Source: Bradyrhizobium macuxiense
GTDB taxonomy: Bacteria; Pseudomonadota; Alphaproteobacteria; Rhizobiales; Xanthobacteraceae
DNA: 64,000 bases
Assembly: GCF_007993935.1 (NCBI RefSeq)
Contig: NZ_VITY01000003.1
Location: 62,001 to 126,000, forward strand
Reading direction: 5' to 3'
Shown: piece by piece, positions 55,282-62,954 of the stretch
Layout of the letters: every line of letters starts with the position of its first letter
Numbering within the stretch: the stretch's first letter is position 1
The notes under the pieces: model-generated
Told to the model about the DNA's origin: nothing
The model's input: only the letters and a program-made list of their open reading frames with translations
Databases searched by the model: none
Program-made: the position numbers and the translations under genes

Positions 55282-55602
55282 ATGCAGCGGTTGCGGCTCA
55301 AGGCGGACGGACGGATCGTCGAATTGCGCGACGGGCAGGAAATCCCGCTCGTGCCGGCACACCCGGCCGAGGCGGCGATGCACCCTGTAGCCGCGCGACC
55401 CGCGGTGCGCGATCTGCGCCGCCGCGCCCAGCTGACCCAGCTCGAATTCGCCGCCAAGCTCGGCGTGCCGGTCGAGACCATTCGCAACTGGGAGCAGGGC
55501 AAGCGTGCCCCGCGCGGACCTGCCCGCGCGCTGCTCGCCGTGATCGCGCATTCACCGGAAACGGTGTTCGCCGCGCTGTCGAGCGAGCCGACCGCGGCTT
55601 GA
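55282..55602 (+). CDS. Helix-turn-helix (XRE) transcriptional regulator
   Basis: The 106-aa protein has a C-terminal XRE HTH: DLRRRAQLTQLEFAAKL, then PVETIRNWEQGKRAPRGPARALL. The N-terminal ~40 residues resemble the DUF2442-like beta region of antitoxin-type regulators. The MqsA/HigA-like layout suggests a toxin-antitoxin antitoxin, but no toxin gene lies beside it. It is probably a stand-alone or solitary regulator. Confidence 0.82.
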   Translation: MQRLRLKADGRIVELRDGQEIPLVPAHPAEAAMHPVAARPAVRDLRRRAQLTQLEFAAKLGVPVETIRNWEQGKRAPRGPARALLAVIAHSPETVFAALSSEPTAA

Positions 55603-55669
55603 GCGGGTCGGGCGTTCTTCGCCATCATTGTTAGCCAATAGATCGCGCCAACGCGCCACATTCACCGCC

Positions 55670-55788
55670 GTCGTCCTGGCGAAAGCCAGGATCCATAACC
55701 ACCGCACGGCGATGCAGGGGACAGCGGCCCCAGCGTCGCGCAACAATCCGCAGTTGGGGTAATGGGTCCTGGCTTTCGCCAGGACGAC
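55670..55788. repeat. Palindromic dispersed repeat, family 4
   Basis: Arms GTCGTCCTGGCGAAAGCCAG (from 55670) and its reverse complement (ending at 55788) are separated by about 60 bp that also contains AATGGGTCC/GGATCCATA-like pairing. This is the Bradyrhizobium intergenic repeat of the CTGGCGAAAGCCAG type. It fills most of the gap between the XRE gene and the small ORF at 55952. Confidence 0.8.
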
Positions 55789-55951
55789 AATGGGGATTGT
55801 TGGCGTCAAGCGGGCGGTGTCATCACCCGCGAAAGCGATTTCCGGGTGAGCTAGCGCTCCCGGCACAGCATCACGGGGCTTGCCAGGAAAGCCGTTTGGC
55901 CGCTTTAATCGAGGGATTGCAGCACGTTATTTTTTGAACCGTGGATTTCCA

Positions 55952-56161
55952 ATGAACGCCATCGAGCAGATCATTGCCGGCTACGTGTCATTGAAGAATC
56001 GTCAAGCGCTGGAAGAGCTCAGGGACCATCGCCAACGGCTGTTGGACGGTGTTCGAGCACACAGCGTCCCGGGCTTCAGGCCGACGGTCGTGAATGACAC
56101 GCTCCGCGAGGAGATCGAACTCATCGAGGCGGCATTGGCTCGCTTCGACGAGGACGCTTAG
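55952..56161 (+). CDS. Small hypothetical protein
   Basis: The product has 69 aa from the ATG at 55952. It is soluble and helical, with an acidic C-terminus (EIELIEAALARFDEDA). An in-frame extension to 55880 is possible but has poor composition. No ribosome binding site of note is seen. No family is recognised. It stands alone between repeats and the AT-rich regulatory region of the catabolic operon. Confidence 0.55.
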   Translation: MNAIEQIIAGYVSLKNRQALEELRDHRQRLLDGVRAHSVPGFRPTVVNDTLREEIELIEAALARFDEDA

Positions 56162-56525
56162 CCCACGACGGGGACGCCGTCACCTGCTGCGGTCGCCGAC
56201 CTTCATCCGTCGAACCGTATCGATGAAGGCCACCGTTGAGCGCGGTCGCTGGAGCCGCAGCGCCGGGCCTAGTCACTGAAAAAATCCCGGCGCGGGCAGG
56301 CGAGCTGGCGCCCAATTCCTTGCCATGACCTGATCAATATCGAAGCAGAATAATATATAATATATAGAGATATCAATATGATGTAATAAATTGTATGCAG
56401 AATGCAAAATGTGCTTGTCGCGCCGGCCTCCTTGAAGCAGACTTTGCGCGGGGCAGGAGGCCAACGACCTTCGATGACGAGGGCGCGCGAGGGGCAAGAA
56501 CAATCTGCCGGCAGAGGAGCGTGCA
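56162..56525. promoter_or_regulatory. AT-rich control region of the catabolic operon
   Basis: This is the leader of the six-gene operon. From about 56335 to 56395 the DNA is strikingly AT-rich in an otherwise GC-rich window, with short palindromes such as ATATATAATATAT. At 56396-56406 lies TGCAGAATGCA, an inverted repeat flanked by TTG and CAA, a plausible operator for the GntR regulator encoded in the operon. No coding sequence is seen. Confidence 0.5.
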
Positions 56526-57830
56526 ATGAGCGAGCAGGTGTCCACCATCGCAATGGCAGATGCGGCAAAGCCCAGCGGCGTGCGCTGGAAGATCTTCCTG
56601 CTGATGCTGTTCCTGATCTCGATCAACTATATCGATCGTGCGTCGCTGTCGGTCGCGATGCCCGTCATCGCCAAGGAGTTCGACATCGATCCGGCGATGC
56701 AGGGCCTGATCCTGAGCTCGTTCTTCTGGACCTACGCGCTGATGCAGGTGCCGGGCGGCATGCTCGCCGACCGCTTCAAGCCGCGCATCGTGATCGCGCT
56801 TGCGACATTGTTCTGGGGCTTCTTCCAGGCGCTCGCGGCGCTGTCCACCAGCTGGATGCTGCTGCTGATGACCCGGCTCGGGCTCGGCGCGTCGGAAGCG
56901 CCGATCTATCCGGCCGGCGGCAAGCTCAACGCGATCTGGATGACGCAGACCGAGCGCGGCCGCGGCGCGACGCTGCTCGACGGCGGTGCGCCGCTTGGCG
57001 CTGCGCTCGGCTCGATCGTGATCGCCTGGCTGATGGCGGCGTTCAGCTCCTGGCGCGTCGCCTTCGTCGTCGCCGGCATCGGCACCATGCTGTGCGGGCT
57101 GTGGGCCTGGTACTACATCCGCAACGTGCCGCGCGAGCATCCGTCGGTGAATGAAGCCGAGGCGCGCTATCTCGAGGAGGCGCATGCGATCGAGGATGCG
57201 GCGACGCCGCCCTCGTCAGGCGCAAGCGGGATCGCCTATTTCCGCTTCCGCTCGGTGTGGTGCATGTGCCTCGGCTGGATGTTCTTCAACACCACGTTCT
57301 ACGGGCTCTTGACCTGGATGCCGACCTATCTGTTCAAGGTGCACGGCTTCGACATCAAGGCGCTTGGCGGCGCCTCGTTCATCATCTTCTTCGCGGGCTT
57401 CGTCGGCGAACTGGTCGGCGGCTGGATCGGCGATGGCTGGCGCGCGCGGGGTGGGGCGCCCAACACCGTGTTCCGCACGCTGTTCGGCATCGCCGCGATC
57501 ATGGCGACCGTGTCGATCTTCCTCGTCGCCTACGTCACCAATGCGGTTGCGGTCGTGGTGCTGCTGTCGACGACGCTGTTCTTCCTGCGCTGGTGCGGCA
57601 TGTACTGGGCGATCCCCTCGGCGCTGGCGGGTCGCGGCAAGTCCGGCTTCCTCGGCGGCTGCATGAATCTCGGCGGCAACATCGCCGGCATCACGACGCC
57701 GTTGATCGTCGGCTTCATCGTGCAGGCCACCGGCTCCTACTTCCTGGCCCTGATGTATTTCGCCGCCGCGGGCATTGCGCTGTTGATCTGCTCGACTCTG
57801 ATCGACTACAGCCGCAAGCTTCCGGTCTAG
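56526..57830 (+). CDS. MFS transporter (anion:cation symporter type)
   Basis: The 434-aa protein has 12 membrane helices in the MFS layout. ISINYIDRASLSVAMPVIAKEFDI and SFFWTYALMQVPGGMLADRFKPR are typical of the ACS family (ExuT/GudP-like), which takes up organic anions. GAGGAG lies 6 nt upstream of the ATG. It opens an operon of hydantoin/ureide-type enzymes and probably imports their substrate. The gap to the next gene is 55 bp. Confidence 0.92.
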   Translation: MSEQVSTIAMADAAKPSGVRWKIFLLMLFLISINYIDRASLSVAMPVIAKEFDIDPAMQGLILSSFFWTYALMQVPGGMLADRFKPRIVIALATLFWGFFQALAALSTSWMLLLMTRLGLGASEAPIYPAGGKLNAIWMTQTERGRGATLLDGGAPLGAALGSIVIAWLMAAFSSWRVAFVVAGIGTMLCGLWAWYYIRNVPREHPSVNEAEARYLEEAHAIEDAATPPSSGASGIAYFRFRSVWCMCLGWMFFNTTFYGLLTWMPTYLFKVHGFDIKALGGASFIIFFAGFVGELVGGWIGDGWRARGGAPNTVFRTLFGIAAIMATVSIFLVAYVTNAVAVVVLLSTTLFFLRWCGMYWAIPSALAGRGKSGFLGGCMNLGGNIAGITTPLIVGFIVQATGSYFLALMYFAAAGIALLICSTLIDYSRKLPV

Positions 57831-57885
57831 AATCGAAGTGCGGCCGAGCCCGTGAAGGGTTCGGCCGGTTGATGAGGCCTCGCGA

Positions 57886-58662
57886 ATGACACGTTCCGTC
57901 CGGCTCGGCATGCTGACGCCGTCGTCGAATACCGCACTCGAGCCGATCACCTGCGCGATGCTGGCAGGGGTCGACGGGGTCACGGCGCATTTCTCGCGCT
58001 TCAAGGTGACGGAGATCGCGCTGTCCGAGCAGGCGCTGCGCCAGTTCGACGCCAGCGAGATTCTTCGTGCGGCGGAGTTGCTGGCCCATGCCAAGGTCGA
58101 CGTGATCGCCTGGAACGGCACCTCGGCAAGCTGGCTCGGCTTCGATCGCGACGAGAGCCTGTGCGAGCAGATCACGGCGGCGACAGGGATCAAGGCCTGC
58201 ACTACGGTGCTGGCCTATCGCGACCTGCTGCGGCGGATCGGCGCCAGGCGCATCGGGCTGGTGACGCCGTATCGCCGGGATGTGCAGGACAAGATCATCG
58301 CCAACTGGAATTCGGAAGGGCTGCACTGCTTCGCCGAGCGGCATCTGTCGTTGCAGGATAATTTCTCCTTTGCCGGGGTTAGCGAGGCCGAGATTGCAGG
58401 GATGATTGAGGAAGTGGCGCGCGAGGGCTGCGATGCCACCGTCGTGCTCTGCACCAACATGCGCGGCGCGGGCGCGGCCGAACGGCTGGAGCGCGGATTT
58501 GGCGTGCCGGTGCTCGATTCGATCGCGGTGACGCTGTGGGCGTGCCTTACAGCGGTCGGCTGTGATCCGTCGCGCGTGCATGGCTGGGGCGGCCTGTTCA
58601 CGAATCCCGATCTGCGCGCAGCGAGCGCGATCTCCGATCAAGACAATAAAGGCGTGCAGTGA
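57886..58662 (+). CDS. Arylmalonate decarboxylase/maleate isomerase-like enzyme
   Basis: The 258-aa protein belongs to the Asp/Glu racemase superfamily: TPSSNTALEP at the N-terminus, WNGTSASWLG (Gly78) and VVLCTNMRG (Cys189). Maleate isomerases and racemases use two cysteines; here the first site is Gly-Thr-Ser and only the second Cys remains. That matches arylmalonate decarboxylase (Gly74/Cys188). It may decarboxylate or isomerise an intermediate of the operon pathway. It overlaps the GntR gene by 4 nt. The substrate is unknown. Confidence 0.8.
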   Translation: MTRSVRLGMLTPSSNTALEPITCAMLAGVDGVTAHFSRFKVTEIALSEQALRQFDASEILRAAELLAHAKVDVIAWNGTSASWLGFDRDESLCEQITAATGIKACTTVLAYRDLLRRIGARRIGLVTPYRRDVQDKIIANWNSEGLHCFAERHLSLQDNFSFAGVSEAEIAGMIEEVAREGCDATVVLCTNMRGAGAAERLERGFGVPVLDSIAVTLWACLTAVGCDPSRVHGWGGLFTNPDLRAASAISDQDNKGVQ

Positions 58663-59462
58663 CTGAGTCCAAGAGCGAAACCAAGCCGACCAGACGTCGC
58701 AAGGAGCCCAAGCGAGCGATGACGGCGCTGCAGCGGCGCCGTCTGCGCGTGCCGCGGGTCGGGCTGCACGAGCAGGCGGCTACGCGGCTGCGCACCATGA
58801 TCGTGCGCGGCGAGCTGGCGCCGGGGCAATCGCTGGGCGAGGCTGATTTGTCCGATGCGCTCGGCATTTCGCGCACCCCGTTGCGCGAGGCGCTGAAGCA
58901 ATTGGCGAACGAGGGCCTGGTCGAGCTCAGGCTCAACCACAGCGCCGTGATCACGCCGTTCCGCCGCGCCGAGCTCGCCGAATTGTTCGAGGCCGTCAGC
59001 GGCATCGAGCGCTGCGCTGCCGAGCTCGCCGCGCTCCGCATGGAGGACGCCGATTTCGAACGGCTCGAGGCGCTGCAGGACAAGATCGAATGGCATCACG
59101 GCCGCGGCGAGCTGCGCGACTATTTCCAGGCCAATCAGCAGATCCATTCGGCGATCGTCGGCTTCGCCCGCAACGCGGTGCTGAAGGCGACCCATGAGGC
59201 GCTGTTGGCGCGGGCCGAGCGCGCGCGCTTCTTCGCACTCTCGGTGCTCGGGCGCTGGGATGAATCGGTGCGCGAGCATCAGGATATCCTGGCCGCACTC
59301 AGACGCCGCGATGCGGCGCTCGCCGGGCAGATCCTGGCCCACCACGTGCGCCGCACCGGCGAGATCGTCGCCGAGACGCTGGATGGCAAGGCAGATGAGG
59401 CTGGAGTGCCGGACGCGCCCGCCAAGCCGCGCGGCCGCAAGGCGAGGACGATTGCGTCATGA
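58659..59462 (+). CDS. GntR-family regulator (FCD subfamily)
   Basis: The 267-aa protein has a basic N-terminal extension, a winged-helix GntR domain (HEQAATRLRTMIVRGELAPGQSLGEADLSDALGISRTPLREAL at about 25-85, then LANEGLVEL), and an all-helical FCD effector domain (about 100-230). A Lys/Arg-rich tail (PRGRKAR) ends it. It overlaps both neighbours by 4 nt, so it is made with the enzymes it probably represses. Its operator may lie near 56396. Confidence 0.93.
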   Translation: MTESKSETKPTRRRKEPKRAMTALQRRRLRVPRVGLHEQAATRLRTMIVRGELAPGQSLGEADLSDALGISRTPLREALKQLANEGLVELRLNHSAVITPFRRAELAELFEAVSGIERCAAELAALRMEDADFERLEALQDKIEWHHGRGELRDYFQANQQIHSAIVGFARNAVLKATHEALLARAERARFFALSVLGRWDESVREHQDILAALRRRDAALAGQILAHHVRRTGEIVAETLDGKADEAGVPDAPAKPRGRKARTIAS

Positions 59463-60220
59463 AGATCCTGCTGCTCAATCCCAACACGACGGCGGATGTG
59501 ACGGATCTGCTCCACGCCGCCGGCAGCAAGGTCGCCTCGGCCGGTACCGAACTCGTGCCGGTCACTGCCACGCGCGGCGTGCCGTATATCGCGACCCGCG
59601 CCGAGGCGCAGATCGGCGGCGCGATTGCGCTGGAGATGCTGGCCGAGGCCGGTCCCATCGATGCCGCCATCATCGCCGCGTTCGGCGATCCCGGCCTGTT
59701 CGGCGCGCGCGAGCTGTTCGCGTTTCCGGTCGTCGGATTGGCCGAGGCCGCCATGCTCACCGCCTGCATGCTCGGCCGGCGGTTTGCGATTGTGACCTTC
59801 GCCGGCGCGCTGGCGCCCTGGTACGAGGAATGTGTCGCCATGCATGGGCTGAGCGGACGCTGCGCCGGCATCCGCACGCTCGACGGCAGCTTCCAGTCGA
59901 TCTCCGACGTCCAGGCTGAGAAGGAGGACCTCCTGGTCGCGCTCGCCAACCAGGCGGTCGCGCAGGACGCTGCCGACGTCGTTATTCTGTCCGGCGCGCC
60001 GCTCGCCGGGCTCGCGGCAAAGGTGCGCGACCGTATTCCGGTGCCCGTGGTCGATCCGGTCGCCGCGGCCATGCGCCAGGCGGAGACGCTTGCCGTGCTC
60101 AAGCCGCGCAAGGCGATCGCCGGTACCTTCCGCCGTCCCGATCCGAAGCCGACGATCGGGCTGGCCGAGCCGCTTGCCGCCATCATCGAACATCGCTCAC
60201 CGAAAGAGGGGACAAACTGA
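59459..60220 (+). CDS. Hydantoin-racemase-like protein lacking both catalytic cysteines
   Basis: The 253-aa protein has the Asp/Glu/hydantoin racemase fold (LLNPNTTADVT). Hydantoin racemases need Cys in IACFxDPG and GCAG. Here the first site reads IIAAFGDPGL (Ala74) and the second ILSGAPLAG (Gly179), so neither Cys is present. It may bind without racemising or use another residue. It starts inside the GntR stop (ATGA) and its own stop overlaps the hydantoinase ATG. Operon context favours a role with the hydantoinase. Confidence 0.82.
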   Translation: MKILLLNPNTTADVTDLLHAAGSKVASAGTELVPVTATRGVPYIATRAEAQIGGAIALEMLAEAGPIDAAIIAAFGDPGLFGARELFAFPVVGLAEAAMLTACMLGRRFAIVTFAGALAPWYEECVAMHGLSGRCAGIRTLDGSFQSISDVQAEKEDLLVALANQAVAQDAADVVILSGAPLAGLAAKVRDRIPVPVVDPVAAAMRQAETLAVLKPRKAIAGTFRRPDPKPTIGLAEPLAAIIEHRSPKEGTN

Positions 60221-61632
60221 TGTCCTTCGACACCATCATCCGCGGCGGCACCGTGGTCACGGCTGCCGACACCTTTGCCTGTGACGTCGGAATCCGCGAC
60301 GGCAAGATCGCGGCGCTCGGTCGCGATCTCGGCACGGCAACCACCATCATCGACGCCACCGACCGGCTGGTGCTGCCCGGCGGCATCGACAGCCATGTCC
60401 ATTTCGCCCAGCCGTCGGGCGACGGCATCGTGATGGCCGATGGCTTTGCCTCAGGCACCCGTTCGGCGGCGTTCGGCGGCAACACCACCGTGCTGCCGTT
60501 CTGTCTGCAGGAGAAGGGCCAGACGCTGCGCGAGGCGCTCAAGCATTACCATTCGCTGGCCGAAGGCGAATGCCATGTCGACGTCGCCTTCCATCTCATC
60601 GTCACCGATCCGACCGAGCATGTGCTGGGCCAGGAGCTGCCGGCGCTGGTCGAGGACGGCTACACCTCGCTCAAGGTCTTCATGACCTATGAGGGGCTGG
60701 CGCTGTCGGATCGCGAGCTGCTCGAGACCATGTCGGTCGCGCGCGAGACCGGCGCGATGTTGATGGTGCATGCGGAAAACTTCGACGCCATCCGCTTCCT
60801 GACCGATCGGCTGGAACGTGCCGGCAACACCGCGCCGCGCTTCCACGCCACCTCGCGGCCGATCCCGGTCGAGCGCGAGGCTACGCATCGCGCGATCTCG
60901 CTGTCGGAGCTCGTCGATGTGCCGATCATGATCGTGCACGTCTCGAACCGCGAGGCGATGGACGAAATCCGGCGCGCGCAGCAGCGCGGCCTGCGGGTGA
61001 TGGGCGAGACCTGTCCGCAGTATCTGATGCTGACCGAGAAGGATCTCGACCAGCTCAATATGGAGGGCGCAAAGTATGTCTGCTCGCCGCCGCCGCGCGA
61101 CCTCGCCAGCCAGCAGGCCTGCTGGGAGGGCCTGCAGCAGAAAGTATTTTCGGTGTTCTCGTCGGACCATTGCCCATTCCGCTACGACGACCCACAAGGC
61201 AAGCTCGCGCCGAAGGGGCGCACCAGCTTCCGCTGGGTGCCGAACGGGATTCCCGGCGTCGCGACCCGGCTGCCGATCCTGTTCTCCGAGGGCGTGGTGA
61301 AGGGGCGTATCGACCTCAACAGCTTCGTCGCCTTCAGCGCCACCAACCACGCCAAGATCTACGGCCTCTATCCGCGCAAGGGCACGATCGCGGTCGGCTC
61401 GGATGCCGACATCGCGCTGTGGGACCCCAAGCGCAAGGTGACGATCCGCCACGAGCTGATCCACGACGGCTCCGACTACACGCCCTATGAAGGGCTTGAA
61501 GTGACCGGCTGGCCGGTGCTGACCATGGTGCGCGGCAAGGTGGTCGTCGACGACGGCACCCTTGTCGGCAGCAAGGAGCACGGCACATATTTGCCGCGCT
61601 CGAAACCGCCGGGAGCCGCGACCATCCCGTAA
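60220..61632 (+). CDS. Dihydropyrimidinase/hydantoinase
   Basis: The 470-aa protein has the cyclic amidohydrolase fold. DSHVHFAQ gives the metal-binding HxH (59 and 61), SLKVFMTYEG holds the Lys carboxylated to bridge the two metals (about 150), later metal His residues occur near LMVHAENF and MIVHVSNREA, and SSDHCPF carries the catalytic Asp. It hydrolyses cyclic ureides such as dihydrouracil or 5-substituted hydantoins to N-carbamoyl acids. The start overlaps the previous stop (TGATG). No N-carbamoylase gene is in the window. Confidence 0.93.
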   Translation: MSFDTIIRGGTVVTAADTFACDVGIRDGKIAALGRDLGTATTIIDATDRLVLPGGIDSHVHFAQPSGDGIVMADGFASGTRSAAFGGNTTVLPFCLQEKGQTLREALKHYHSLAEGECHVDVAFHLIVTDPTEHVLGQELPALVEDGYTSLKVFMTYEGLALSDRELLETMSVARETGAMLMVHAENFDAIRFLTDRLERAGNTAPRFHATSRPIPVEREATHRAISLSELVDVPIMIVHVSNREAMDEIRRAQQRGLRVMGETCPQYLMLTEKDLDQLNMEGAKYVCSPPPRDLASQQACWEGLQQKVFSVFSSDHCPFRYDDPQGKLAPKGRTSFRWVPNGIPGVATRLPILFSEGVVKGRIDLNSFVAFSATNHAKIYGLYPRKGTIAVGSDADIALWDPKRKVTIRHELIHDGSDYTPYEGLEVTGWPVLTMVRGKVVVDDGTLVGSKEHGTYLPRSKPPGAATIP

Positions 61633-61661
61633 CACCCAAAGCAAGAAGGCAGGAGACCACC

Positions 61662-62546
61662 ATGCCCTACGCGACATCAGACGACGGCGTGCGGCTCTAT
61701 TTCGAAGAGACCGGATCCGGTCATCCGGTGATCCTGGTCCATGAATTCGCCGGCGACCTGCGCAGCTACGAGCCGCAGATGCGGCATTTCGGCAAGCGCT
61801 TCCGCACCATCGCCTACAATGCCCGTGGCTTTCCGCCATCTGATGTGCCGGAGCAAGTCTCGTCCTATTCGCAGGCGCGCGCTGCCGACGACATCCTGGC
61901 CGTGCTCGATCACATCGGCGCGCCGAAGGCGCATATCATCGGCCTCTCGATGGGCGGGTTTGCGACCTTGCATTTCGGGTTGCGCCACCCGGCGCGGGCG
62001 CTGTCGCTGTGCATCGGCGGCTGCGGCTATGGCGCCGAGCTCGACAAGCGCGAGACGTTTCGCGCCGAGGCCGATGTGATCGCGGGCATGATCCGTAAGG
62101 AGGGCATGCCGGCCTTCGCCGAGCGCTATGCCTATGGGCCGACGCGCGTGCAGTACGAGAACAAGGACCCGCGCGGCCATGCCGAATTCAAGCGCATGCT
62201 GGCCGAGCATTCGGCGGTGGGATCGGCCAACACCCAGCAGGGCGTGCAGAAGGAGCGTCCGTCGCTCTACACGCTGGTCGACGAGATGAAGCGGATCAAT
62301 GTGCCGACGCTGATCATCACCGGCGACGAGGATTGGCCGTGCCTTCTGCCGGGCATCCTGATGAAGCAGAGCATCCCGTCGGCTGCACTCGCGGTGATGC
62401 CGAACTGCGGCCACGCCATCAACATCGAGGAGCCTGACGAATACAACCGCATCGTCGGCGATTTCCTGTCCCAGGTCGAAAGCGGCCGCTGGCCGCAGCG
62501 TGATCCTCGCGCGGTGAGTGCCTCGATCACCGGGATGAAGGACTAG
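61662..62546 (+). CDS. Alpha/beta hydrolase
   Basis: The 294-aa protein has AGGAG upstream of its ATG. An alpha/beta-hydrolase fold is visible: oxyanion region HEFAGDLRSY, nucleophile elbow GLSMGGFA (Ser about 97), catalytic Asp in ITGDEDWP and catalytic His in NCGHAINIEEP. It lies 29 bp after the hydantoinase gene and probably belongs to the same operon, hydrolysing an ester or amide intermediate. The nearest named relatives are 3-oxoadipate enol-lactonase-like hydrolases. Confidence 0.9.
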   Translation: MPYATSDDGVRLYFEETGSGHPVILVHEFAGDLRSYEPQMRHFGKRFRTIAYNARGFPPSDVPEQVSSYSQARAADDILAVLDHIGAPKAHIIGLSMGGFATLHFGLRHPARALSLCIGGCGYGAELDKRETFRAEADVIAGMIRKEGMPAFAERYAYGPTRVQYENKDPRGHAEFKRMLAEHSAVGSANTQQGVQKERPSLYTLVDEMKRINVPTLIITGDEDWPCLLPGILMKQSIPSAALAVMPNCGHAINIEEPDEYNRIVGDFLSQVESGRWPQRDPRAVSASITGMKD

Positions 62547-62954
62547 CGCGCGTACTCATCGTCAGCGGCTTGCGTGAGAAGGCGAGGGGCTCCATTGCCC
62601 CTTGCCCAAATGCTCGTGCGCGATCGGCCAACCGGATTGTTGCTTGCGGCACTCTGGTGCTTCATCCATTTCCGCCAATTTCTTCGCGCACTCCGCCATG
62701 TCGGATCGTCGCCACGCAATACGCGCGAGAGCGGATCGATTCGTGACGCGCGTGCGTCATAGCGATCAATCCAATATCGCAGGCAAGCGCTGCAACCGAC
62801 GCGTGAATCGAAGCGCGCGATGATGAATCAACGCGCGATGATGAATCGTTGTGACGATGTGTTGCTCGCACAAAACTTACACGGCGCTGTCATCGGCGAT
62901 GGATAACTTGTCGCAGGTCGACGTCACAAATCTGTAAAATCAAGGGGCACTACG
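62547..62954. other. Gene-free region with a short tandem repeat
   Basis: About 400 bp lie between the hydrolase and the phosphoesterase. The only structure seen is a tandem GCGCGATGATGAATC-type 15-bp repeat near 62815-62850. The last ~60 bp before the next gene are AT-richer, as expected for a promoter. No coding or RNA pattern was recognised. Confidence 0.5.
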
